NCBI RefSeq assembly: GCF_002165375.2
Contig: NZ_CP032134.1
Coordinates: 2,790,001 to 2,854,000 of the forward strand
DNA from: Acinetobacter chinensis
GTDB lineage: Bacteria; Pseudomonadota; Gammaproteobacteria; Pseudomonadales; Moraxellaceae
Length of the DNA stretch: 64,000 nt
Reading direction: 5' to 3'
Shown here: in pieces, positions 43,526 to 51,655 of the stretch
How the letters are laid out: every line of letters begins with the position of its first letter
How positions within the stretch are numbered: position 1 is the stretch's first letter
Notes under the pieces: model-generated
Told to the model about the DNA's origin: nothing
What the model saw: only the letters and a program-made list of their open reading frames with translations
The model's database searches: none
Made by a program: the position numbers and the translations under genes

Positions 43526-44422
43526 ATGGCAAAAAGTTCTGTAGCTTCGCAATTGGCTGAACGCTTAACAAAAATTATTGTAATGCTAAATAATGGGGTT
43601 CATTTAGATCTAAAAAGTCTGGCAGATGAATTTGGAGTTAGCAAACGTACATTAGATCGGGATATTGAACGGTTATCAAGCTGTTTACCTTTGCAACAGA
43701 ATAATCGAACAAAAAAATTCTATTTAGAGCAGCATTATTTGGGGCAATTAAAACCACAAGATATTAAAAATTTTGCTCAACTTTCTGGAATTGCACAACT
43801 TTATCCAAGTTTAGATATCTCATTTTTACGTGAAATTTTAGATAGCCGTGCCAGTTCTATCTATAGTGCTAAAGGTTCTTCCTCCGAAGATGCCACACTA
43901 TTAACAGTATTTTTTGAAATGTTTTCAACTGCAATTGAAAAAAATCAACAGGTGGCATTTTTATATAACAATGAGATACGTATTGTTGAACCATATAGAT
44001 TGATCCATCATCATGGAAGTTGGTATTTAGCAGCTGTAAAAGAAGGATTAATCCGTGTATATCGGATAAGTCGAATGGCGATATCTTATCAACAACATGA
44101 ACTTCAAAGTTTTATACCTGATCCTCAAATCATACAGCAGCTAAATAATGAAAATAGTATTTGGTTTGGCAGAGAAAAGACCAAAGTAGTTTTAATTGTT
44201 TCTCAAGAAATCGCTTTACATTTTAAACAACGTTTACTTTTTCCAGAACAAGAAATTATTGAAGAGTTAAAAGATGGTAGTTTACTAGTGTCAAGCAGAA
44301 TTAGCCATACCATGCAGCTTTTACCTTTAGTTAGATATTGGATCCCACATGTAAGAATTACTGATCCTATAAATTTACAAGATGAGTTGGAAAGTGAATT
44401 GAAAGAATATTTGGGAAATTAG
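43526..44422 (+). CDS. WYL-domain transcriptional regulator (wHTH-WYL-WCX)
   Basis: A regulator of about 298 residues. The winged HTH (DLKSLADEFGVSKRTLDRDIERL) is followed by a WYL domain with VEPYRLIHHHGSWYLAAVKEG and YRISRM, and a C-terminal WCX-like extension (VVLIVSQEIALHF...VRYWIPHVRI). This architecture matches regulators such as CapW and BrxR that guard phage-defence operons, where they act as repressors. The frame opens with TTG at 43520, but the ATG at 43526 has AGG seven bases upstream and is chosen. It is followed after 9 bp by the next gene, so the three genes form an operon. Confidence 0.88.
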   Translation: MAKSSVASQLAERLTKIIVMLNNGVHLDLKSLADEFGVSKRTLDRDIERLSSCLPLQQNNRTKKFYLEQHYLGQLKPQDIKNFAQLSGIAQLYPSLDISFLREILDSRASSIYSAKGSSSEDATLLTVFFEMFSTAIEKNQQVAFLYNNEIRIVEPYRLIHHHGSWYLAAVKEGLIRVYRISRMAISYQQHELQSFIPDPQIIQQLNNENSIWFGREKTKVVLIVSQEIALHFKQRLLFPEQEIIEELKDGSLLVSSRISHTMQLLPLVRYWIPHVRITDPINLQDELESELKEYLGN

Positions 44423-44431
44423 GAAAAAATT

Positions 44432-45862
44432 ATGGAACGAAATCGTAAAAATACTTTAAAAACATCTATAGATGTATGCCCTATTTGGTCTATGGAAGCG
44501 GCCGATAAAGTAGGGAAAATGATAGAACAGATTGAACAAAGTAATGAGTTACTAAGAGCAGTATCTGAAAAGTGGCAGGGGCACGAAAATAGAGCGGCTA
44601 TAAGTGGTGGATTTGCAGCAGAAACATGGCATGCAGAATCTTTTAATTTGGATGCAATTCTAAAAGATAAAAATGTAAGAGCATTTACAGATAATTTTAA
44701 AGGCAATCATGGTTTATCAAAAAATAATACTGTTCACGACATAGTAGTTATGGATGGAAATAAACAAGTTTTGACAGCTCAATCAAAATATTGTGGAACT
44801 GCTGAAAAAACAGCAAATGCTTTTCGTGAGAAAAAAGATGGAAACTTTAAATATGCTGAAAATGATGTTTTTTTAGGTCCATCAGACCAGTTAAATGACA
44901 TTAAGCAAGCTGCTCAACAGAAAATTAACAAATCACAGCACCGTAAACCTGCAGTTATTGAAGGTGCAACGCATGTTAAAAATAAAGCGGCTGATAAGTT
45001 AGCAATTGATGGTGTAGAGTCTACAGCACTAAGTAAAAAAGAGGCTGAACATCTTGGGCAAGGTGGTAAAACTGGCCAAGAAATGCATAAAAAGATGCAA
45101 CAGGGTTATCTAAATAAATCTACGCTTCAACAAAGCGTAAAAGCAGCAAAAAATGCAGCTGTTATTACAACAGTTATAGCAGGAACAATTAATAGTATTG
45201 AATATATTCAGAAAGCCCAAAATGGTCAGATATCTAGTGAAGAAGCTGTACAAGCCATTCTAAAAAATACTGTAATTGCAGCTGGAGACAGTGCTTTAAA
45301 AGCTGGTGTAGCTACAGCAAGCGTAAGCACGGCAGCACAATATTTACCAAGTTTATTTACAGGTACAGTATTTCAGCAAAGTTTAGCCGCAGGTAGTGTG
45401 GGGGGAGCAGCAGTTTGTGCTGTGGACCTGGTTCAATGCACTGTGATGTTTGCTTTAGGAAAAATGTCAGGAAAAGAGTTAGAAGAACGCACAGGAAAAA
45501 ATATTTTTCAAACTGGCTCTGGCGTAGTTGGATCTGCAATAGGCACAAGTATTGGAGCTATTGGCGGCCCTCCTGGAATGATTATTGGAAGTATTTTGGG
45601 TGGGATGATTACTTCTATCGCAACAACAATTGCTATAGATAATGGTATAGAAAAACCTTTTAAAGAATCTCTAGTACAAACTCAAAATCTAGTTTCTCTT
45701 GGGAACGTAATGAATGATTCTTTAATGTATTTATCAATATCACAAGATTTTTATGCTGATTTCCAAAAAGGATTGTTTTTGTCAGAAAAACATTTTAATA
45801 CCCAAGTTAATGAAATGAGAAAGCAAAGTTCAAGATTAAAAGCAAAGTTAGGAAAATTTTAG
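44432..45862 (+). CDS. Uncharacterised nuclease-like protein with glycine-zipper membrane region
   Basis: A 476-residue protein I cannot assign to a named family. The first ~160 residues contain AAETWHAESFNLDAILKDK, DIVVMDGNKQVLTAQSKYCG and DVFLGPSDQL. Glu64, Asp103 and Q-x-K at 117-119 resemble the E...D...QxK pattern of PD-(D/E)xK-type nucleases; this is inference. A charged linker (about 160-235) leads to hydrophobic stretches at 243-260, 292-330 and a glycine zipper at 362-391 (GSGVVGSAIGTSIGAIGG), expected to enter membranes. The gene is coupled to the WYL regulator and, 9 bp later, to the 894-aa gene. A DNA-damaging or membrane-active effector would fit. Confidence 0.6.
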   Translation: MERNRKNTLKTSIDVCPIWSMEAADKVGKMIEQIEQSNELLRAVSEKWQGHENRAAISGGFAAETWHAESFNLDAILKDKNVRAFTDNFKGNHGLSKNNTVHDIVVMDGNKQVLTAQSKYCGTAEKTANAFREKKDGNFKYAENDVFLGPSDQLNDIKQAAQQKINKSQHRKPAVIEGATHVKNKAADKLAIDGVESTALSKKEAEHLGQGGKTGQEMHKKMQQGYLNKSTLQQSVKAAKNAAVITTVIAGTINSIEYIQKAQNGQISSEEAVQAILKNTVIAAGDSALKAGVATASVSTAAQYLPSLFTGTVFQQSLAAGSVGGAAVCAVDLVQCTVMFALGKMSGKELEERTGKNIFQTGSGVVGSAIGTSIGAIGGPPGMIIGSILGGMITSIATTIAIDNGIEKPFKESLVQTQNLVSLGNVMNDSLMYLSISQDFYADFQKGLFLSEKHFNTQVNEMRKQSSRLKAKLGKF

Positions 45863-45871
45863 GAATTCATC

Positions 45872-48556
45872 ATGACAGTTTTAGACCACAGCACCCTTGA
45901 CCAAATCTTCCATCAACCTCTTTCTCACGAAGAAAATTTAAAATTAAGTTCTCTGATAGAAAGATCGAAAAGAAAAAAAGCTTTTTCGCAACAGTTAGCA
46001 CTAGATGCCTCCAAATTACTGACTACATCAGAAAATAGACTAAATAAGATCAAAGATGCTGGTTTTGTTAAACGCTGCTGGTATTCTTTTACAGGTAAAA
46101 ATCAGGAAGCGATTAATCAAAACAGTTCAGATTTAATAGCAATGCAGCATCTTGCATGGCACTATTTAAAAGAGCTACAAGAACAAAATCTAATAAAAGC
46201 CCAAAGTATTGCCACTATTAGGAACAACCTTAGTGCTACCAATGAACTCCTTTATGAAACTAGGGGATTTTTAGAACAAGCTGTTGATAAAATAGAAAAT
46301 ATTGATGGTCGTTTAGGCTTAAGCGAATGGTCTTTAAATATTAAAGCTAATAAAAGAAAATTTAAGTCTTATCCAAAAACAATACTTGTTTTATATTTAA
46401 TATATGATTTTGTTAAGACTCATAGAGAATTTGATTTTGGTCGTAAAGATGTCAATCATCTGATCGTTTTATTAGAAGAAATGAATATAAACTGTGATGA
46501 AGAAATACGGTTTATTGATTTTATCATAGAGCTATTACATGACATTGAAGTTATTAAACTAGATGATTATCTAAATTTAATAAATCTATCGTCAGATGAA
46601 TACTATATTGATAATAAATTTATTAATGAAAATATTTCTAGTCAGTTTTTTAATGCATTATATTTCTTATCCAATGACTACAATAAAATTTATGATCTTG
46701 TTTCAGATGAAACTATTTGTGATTCAGATGAAAAATTTGAAAGAATTGTCTCTAAATTTTTCGGAGAAGAATTTGATTATCTAGACTCAATTTATACATT
46801 TAAGCAAATTATTGAAGAAATTGTTGGTAATAGTGTACTAGCGGTAAATATATTTAGAGAACAGAATGGATTAGATGAAGAAGTTGAAAAGAATGAAGAT
46901 GAAGAGCAACAGCACACCATAGAGAACTTAGAGCAAAATACTAGTTTTGATGAGCTTATTCGTAAACTAAATCTTTCATATTTGGAAAGTACAAAATTTA
47001 TTTCTAAAAATTTTGATATAGCAATGAAGTCAAATGAATATTCATACTATTTTGATGATTCGGATTTTGATACAGGTTTTTTGAGTAAATTACGTTCTTC
47101 CGTTAGTGGTTCTGCAACTTCCATAGGGAGAGCATCTTGTACATCTGATTTAAATAGTTATAAGAAAGAGGTTAGAGACTTTATATCTAATAATAGAGGA
47201 AATCTATCTGAAGCTAATAACATTATAAGAAATTATAAACTTGAGGAAATAGAATTTGAAGATGGTATTGACTATTCAGATATTGACCTAGATACATCAG
47301 CTAGAAATGAAAACTGGCATGACCAATTTAGCTATGTTAGTGAGCAAATTGAAAAAACACTTGATTCTTTTTTGAATGCTTGTGAAATTGCAGTGCAACA
47401 ATTAGAGCTATTTGAAAACAATGAATATGATAAGTCTATTGTAGTACTCAAAAAGCAAGCAAAAAAAGATGCAGATGAGCAAAAAGAATTAGAAAAGCAG
47501 AATAAGAAGGTAGTGGTACTCGATGATGGTAAAAAAGTTTCTATTAACTGGAAAAAGTTAGATAACTTACCATGCCATTTGGAGGATATAAGATTTATTG
47601 AAATCCTTAACAAAAAATGGCTAATTATAGATAGTAATAATAAATTCTATATTAGTAATAATGAAAGTACATGGGAATCTTTAAATATAACCTGTATTGA
47701 AGACCATTCTTATATTGATGAAATTAAAATTATAGATAACACTTGTATTATCTTTAGCAGTGGTTTTGAAGAAAATGGCTTTATTTATACATCTGACTAT
47801 ATAAGCTGGAAAAAAGGAACTATTCCTGATGGTGTTAATTATTCCAATGGGATTTACCCAACTAAAAATATAACTAAATTTAAAAATATATGGTTATGGA
47901 TATGTACAAAAAAAACAGAGTATTCCTATAAAGAAAAAGGATTTTTCTCTGAGTCTACTAAAATTTCAGATTATAAAAAACCTATCATAATGTACTCATC
48001 TAATTTGAATAGTGACTGGAAAGAGTGGGAACATACACCTTATTTAGATGAGGGATTAGAAATAAAGAACTTGGCTGTATTACCTGTATTAAATATCCCT
48101 ATATTATTAACTAAATATGATTGGATATATGCATCCAATAAAAAGAAGATTGATGCAAAACCCAAAGCCATTTATTTGACTGATAACCAAAAGTGGCGCG
48201 AATGCAGTTGGATTATAGATGATATACAAGATAATGCATTCTTTGATCAGATAAACAGTTTATATTTCTGCCAAACAGCTTATAGGGAATCTTTTATATC
48301 CAAGAATGGTTTTGAATGGACTAAATCTGACATAGATTTCTCCATAGATAAAATATTCAAATTACAAGATTTTAATATTTTTATATCTTCTAGCACTTTA
48401 TACCTTTCCAAAGATATGAATGAGTTTAAAGAGATGATTCTGGAAGATGGTAACTGGCAAAAATTCTCATCAAATGGTGAAAAAATATTAGCTATACATG
48501 CACCATCTAGGCATGAAGAATATTTGATGCTGGGAAATATCATCGTAAGCGAGTGA
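45872..48556 (+). CDS. Uncharacterised 894-aa protein with helical N-terminus and Asp-box-like propeller
   Basis: Very acidic, AT-rich gene; not recognised as a named family. Residues 1-150 are helical and coiled-coil-like (LDASKLLTTSENRLNKIKDAG, LAWHYLKELQEQNLIKAQSI). Residues 150-540 are mostly helical with an acidic stretch DEEVEKNEDEEQQH near 345. From about 565 to the end, short strand-rich repeats recur, each with a YxSxDxxxW-like motif: ISNNESTWES, YTSDYISWKKG, YSSNLNSDWKEW, ISKNGFEWTKS, LSKDMNEFKEM. This resembles BNR/Asp-box repeats of beta-propellers. It is the last gene of the WYL operon with SD AGGAATTCATC, and presumably a partner or sensor of the nuclease-like protein. Confidence 0.6.
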   Translation: MTVLDHSTLDQIFHQPLSHEENLKLSSLIERSKRKKAFSQQLALDASKLLTTSENRLNKIKDAGFVKRCWYSFTGKNQEAINQNSSDLIAMQHLAWHYLKELQEQNLIKAQSIATIRNNLSATNELLYETRGFLEQAVDKIENIDGRLGLSEWSLNIKANKRKFKSYPKTILVLYLIYDFVKTHREFDFGRKDVNHLIVLLEEMNINCDEEIRFIDFIIELLHDIEVIKLDDYLNLINLSSDEYYIDNKFINENISSQFFNALYFLSNDYNKIYDLVSDETICDSDEKFERIVSKFFGEEFDYLDSIYTFKQIIEEIVGNSVLAVNIFREQNGLDEEVEKNEDEEQQHTIENLEQNTSFDELIRKLNLSYLESTKFISKNFDIAMKSNEYSYYFDDSDFDTGFLSKLRSSVSGSATSIGRASCTSDLNSYKKEVRDFISNNRGNLSEANNIIRNYKLEEIEFEDGIDYSDIDLDTSARNENWHDQFSYVSEQIEKTLDSFLNACEIAVQQLELFENNEYDKSIVVLKKQAKKDADEQKELEKQNKKVVVLDDGKKVSINWKKLDNLPCHLEDIRFIEILNKKWLIIDSNNKFYISNNESTWESLNITCIEDHSYIDEIKIIDNTCIIFSSGFEENGFIYTSDYISWKKGTIPDGVNYSNGIYPTKNITKFKNIWLWICTKKTEYSYKEKGFFSESTKISDYKKPIIMYSSNLNSDWKEWEHTPYLDEGLEIKNLAVLPVLNIPILLTKYDWIYASNKKKIDAKPKAIYLTDNQKWRECSWIIDDIQDNAFFDQINSLYFCQTAYRESFISKNGFEWTKSDIDFSIDKIFKLQDFNIFISSSTLYLSKDMNEFKEMILEDGNWQKFSSNGEKILAIHAPSRHEEYLMLGNIIVSE

Positions 48557-48603
48557 TCTTTTTTAGTTGTAATCTTTAAAAGTTTTCTTACACGAGTCTA
48601 CTT

Positions 48604-48644
48604 AAGACTTATTCAGCAATATAATTTGCTAATGAATAAGTCTT
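48604..48644 (+). terminator. Terminator-like hairpin after the WYL operon
   Basis: Perfect 12-bp arms AAGACTTATTCA / TGAATAAGTCTT with a 17-nt spacer, 48 bp after the stop of the 894-aa gene. No long T-run, but the position suits transcription termination or 3'-end protection. Confidence 0.6.
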
Positions 48645-48956
48645 TGGTGGTAATCCTACTTAATCCCAATCCTGTTTAAGCCAATAACTCTATAATCTGA
48701 ATTGTTGGCTTATTTCGATGGTTTAATTAATATACACACAAAGTATTCTACTCACAGATCTTTCGCTCGTGCAATAGCCCATATCGGGCATGTCATGAAC
48801 CAAAGATGATTGTAATGGCAGAACACCATTTGAAACATTACCTGACGGAAAATATATTTGAACTGAAAAGAATTTAGCTCAAATTTAACCTGACAATCTT
48901 AATCAAATATCGGTAACTGTCAGATCAGGTTTGAGCTAGTACATCTAAATAACGTT
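48645..48956. other. Gene-free stretch before IS copy 2
   Basis: About 310 bp with no supported gene except, at its right edge (48925-48956, minus), the last ten codons of the small gene split by the IS. A short frame with IAHIGHVMNQR near 48780 looks like decayed coding sequence but cannot be assigned. Confidence 0.5.
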
Positions 48957-49017
48957 AGAGGTGGTCCCACTTGTTTGAACAACTAAAAGCGTATTTATAA
49001 GTGATATTCCGCTCTAG

Positions 49018-49892
49018 TTAAGCCACCTTGTTTTGTTGGGGTAGCTGATCATAGTAAAACTCATTTGGTGTCATTTTGTCTAGACTCGAATGAGGTCGTT
49101 TCAAATTATAAAACTCAAAATATGCACTTAATTGCTTTTTCGCATCTGTGACACTGCTATAAGCTTTGAGATACACCTCTTCATATTTAACGCTCCGCCA
49201 TAATCGTTCAACCATCACATTATCTACCCATCGACCTTTACCATCCATACTGATTTGAATGCCATTTGATTTCAATACATCAATAAATGCATCACTGGTA
49301 AACTGGCTGCCTTGGTCTGTATTAAATATTTCAGGTCGACCATATTTTTCAATCGCTTCATTTAAAGCCGAAATACAAAAATCCACCTCCATACTAATCG
49401 ATACCCTATGCGCAAGTACCTTGCGGCTATGCCAATCAATCACAGCACATAAATAAACAAAGCCTTTTGCCATAGGGATATACGTTATATCCGTAGACCA
49501 CACTTGATTACTGCGCTGAATAGCCAACCCTTTGAGCAGATATGGATATTTACGGTGAGCTTGATTAGCCTGGCTTAAATTTGGTTTGCAATATAACGCC
49601 TGAATACCCATTTTCTTCATTAAAGTACGTGTATGACGTCGTCCTATATGATGTCCTTGACGATTCAACAAATCACGCATCATACGACTGCCTGCAAAAG
49701 GATATTGCATATGTAATTCATCAATACATCGCATCAGCTTCAGATCTGATGCACTCACAGGTTTTGGGCGATAGTAATAACAACCACGGGAGACTTTCAG
49801 CAGCTTAGCTTGCTTAGATACTGAAATCTGAAGTGAGTCGTCGATTAACTTTTGTGGTTGAAGCGGCCCAGTTTCTTCAACACACCTTCTAA
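49018..49892 (-). CDS. IS3-family transposase OrfB, copy 2
   Basis: Identical protein to the copy 1 OrfB, with the DDE residues in WSTDITYIP, NTDQGSQFTS and VERLWRSVKYEEV. The first ATG in frame is at 49758, but the frame is open from the slippery heptamer at 49890-49896 in orfA, so translation as an OrfAB fusion by -1 frameshifting is expected. Confidence 0.92.
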
Positions 49893-50162
49893 AAAATCAA
49901 TTTCTAATGCCTGCTCACCGATTTTTGCATGTAGTTTTTTTAGATCGATGGGTGGTTCTGTTGGAGCTTTTGATTGATCGAAAGCTTGCGAGGAAGCTGA
50001 GATCAATTGATTTTTCCAGTCAATAATTTGGTTTTGATGAACATCAAACTCAGCACTCAATTCAGCAAGTGTTTTTTCTGCTTTAATCGCAGCAAGTGCT
50101 ACCTTAGCTTTAAAATCATTTGAATGATTTCTTCTTGGTCTACGTGCCATAAAATACTCCAT
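49845..50162 (-). CDS. IS3-family transposase OrfA, copy 2
   Basis: Identical 105-codon frame to copy 1 (likely start at the internal ATG 50150). It carries the N-terminal HTH and a leucine-rich C-terminal segment, with the T TTT TTA frameshift site on the minus strand at 49896-49890. Confidence 0.92.
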   Translation of the reverse strand: MEYFMARRPRRNHSNDFKAKVALAAIKAEKTLAELSAEFDVHQNQIIDWKNQLISASSQAFDQSKAPTEPPIDLKKLHAKIGEQALEIDFLEGVLKKLGRFNHKS

Positions 50163-50374
50163 ATATTGATGTTTATAACATCATTTGAGGAGCAGAATAT
50201 CACTTATAGGAGTTGTTCAAATTTACGGATCCATCTCTGTTCTAAATGCAACATTGCTAAATAGAACTTCTTTAATTCAACCCACTCTATTTTCCCAAGT
50301 ATCAATGCTCTAATAATACGCTTTAAAGCCAACTTCTTATGCTTATTGGTAAACGGTTCAGGTCTTATTGTCAT

Positions 50375-50737
50375 GCTAATGTCCTTTCAATTTACCTTTT
50401 AAATTTAAACTTTTGATCAGGCTGACTAATCAATTGAATAAAGTGAAGATAAGCTACAAAATTGACAGGGCATGTCATAAGTCGTAAAAATTATTTTTAT
50501 TTCTTAAATTTCAAATTTTCCAGGAAAACTACGAAAACAGATGGGAGGGCGTCAATTGAACTCAAACCTCAACTCGTTCATTTCAAAGCTATTTTATTGA
50601 ATAAAAAAATTCATTGACCCAATTTTGACCCAAATTAGATTTAGTGCATTGAATCGCTAAACTTGTTCAATATCCTGTCTTAAGATTAGAACTTGCGCAT
50701 GCATTTTAACATATCTAATAAAAATAAATTTTCAAAA
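50375..50737. other. Island right border, no gene
   Basis: About 360 bp between the split small gene and the end of mdcH. It holds the right direct repeat (50549-50679) and otherwise AT-rich sequence with no supported coding region. Confidence 0.7.
50549..50679 (+). repeat. Right direct repeat of the accessory island (131 bp)
   Basis: Second copy of the 42126-42257 repeat, same orientation, 8.4 kb away. The left copy is preceded by TGGTGGAGGTG, whereas this one is preceded by GATGGGAGG, so the repeat boundary is sharp on that side. It ends 58 bp before the mdcH stop. Confidence 0.85.
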
Positions 50738-51655
50738 TCATCCTATTTGTAAGCTTTCTAACCATGCCTGTAATCCAGACCAACTTTTAAAATCATCCAC
50801 CGCCCGTACGATACAATTTGGATTACGTTCCAAGAGCATTTTACTTAAAGCGCTGCCCGGTCCAATTTCTAAGACGATATCAGGCTGATTTTCTTGTATT
50901 GCACTTAAACAGGCATCCCAATTAACCGTATGATTCATTTGGTGAATCAGTGCATTAACTGCATCTGTGGTCTTAAAAAACTTATGCCCACCCGAACCGC
51001 TAATCATGGCCGTGCATAAACGAGCAAAGTCTTGCTGCTGTAAAACTTGCCGATACGGCTGAACCGCAGCATCCATGCATGCAGTATGCGATGCAATGGT
51101 GACATTCAAACGTTTAATAAAACGTGTTCCTCGTAATTCGAGTTGCTGAGCCAGCTGCTGTAAATTGGCATCAGACCCACCCACGACAAAACTACTATCA
51201 CTCAATTTGATGGAAAGTGCGGTTGACGTTTCAGTCAACAACGCTTCAAGTGTATTGAGATTGATGCCCTGAATGGCCATTAAGCCACATTCATACTCAG
51301 TGGCTGAAGACATTAACGAAGCACGCTGCTGGGCTAAATATAGTCCTTGCTCCAAACCTATCTGCGTTGCACAAATAAGTGCACTTAACTCTCCGAGTGA
51401 ATAACCTGAGAAACTCATAAGGTCTTCAATCTCAGGTCTTAATTTTTGCCAACGACACCATTGCAAAGCAACAATACAAGGCTGTGCAAATTCATTTGCA
51501 TACAAATCTGCTTCAGTTAAATCGGAACAAAATAGTCGCGGCAAATGTTGCTTTAAACTATCTGATACATGAAGCTCATCCGCCAAAGTGAGTAGCTCTT
51601 GAACATGCCCTAAGCTTTGGAGCCCTTGCCCACTAAATATGATTGCGAAATTCAT
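50738..51655 (-). CDS. mdcH: Malonate decarboxylase subunit epsilon (malonyl-CoA:ACP transacylase)
   Basis: A 305-residue FabD-like acyltransferase that primes the decarboxylase by transferring malonyl from malonyl-CoA to the prosthetic group of MdcC. The opening FAIIFSGQG and nucleophile Ser86 in GYSLGEL are family marks. A later SHTACMDAAVQPY holds the active-site His. Last gene of the mdc operon; it overlaps the mdcB end by 23 nt. No terminator was found before the island repeat. Confidence 0.93.
   Translation of the reverse strand: MNFAIIFSGQGLQSLGHVQELLTLADELHVSDSLKQHLPRLFCSDLTEADLYANEFAQPCIVALQWCRWQKLRPEIEDLMSFSGYSLGELSALICATQIGLEQGLYLAQQRASLMSSATEYECGLMAIQGINLNTLEALLTETSTALSIKLSDSSFVVGGSDANLQQLAQQLELRGTRFIKRLNVTIASHTACMDAAVQPYRQVLQQQDFARLCTAMISGSGGHKFFKTTDAVNALIHQMNHTVNWDACLSAIQENQPDIVLEIGPGSALSKMLLERNPNCIVRAVDDFKSWSGLQAWLESLQIG

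Larger units (their letters stand above)
48957..50238 (-). mobile_element. IS3-family insertion sequence, copy 2 (1282 bp, inverted)
   Basis: Same length and, as far as compared, same sequence as copy 1, in the opposite orientation. It is flanked by a 3-bp direct repeat GTT (48954-48956 and 50239-50241), so this copy has intact target-site duplications. Terminal inverted repeats are AGAGGTGGTCCC and AGAGATGGATCC. Confidence 0.94.
48925..50374 (-). pseudogene. Small 54-codon gene split by IS copy 2
   Basis: The 5' part starts at ATG 50372-50374, preceded by AAAGGA at normal spacing, and encodes MTIRPEPFTNKHKKLALKRI through MLHLE. The IS begins at 50238. Removing the IS and one copy of the 3-bp repeat joins it in frame to RYLDVLAQT and a stop at 48925-48927, giving a basic 54-residue protein. 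In the present state the 5' part reads ten codons into the IS and stops at 50204. No known family was recognised; the basic, helical character suggests a small nucleic-acid-binding or regulatory protein of the island. Confidence 0.7.

Noticed and set aside
46896..46960. Acidic repeat-like stretch in the 894-aa protein considered as a low-complexity expansion
   Set aside because: It is a short E/D/N-rich linker without a repeating unit at the DNA level.
15346..50238. IS copies 1 and 2 as ends of a composite transposon carrying the phenol genes
   Set aside because: The copies have independent insertion histories: copy 2 has its own 3-bp duplication and a split small gene, and copy 1 lies within two halves of one gene. 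No outer duplication links them.
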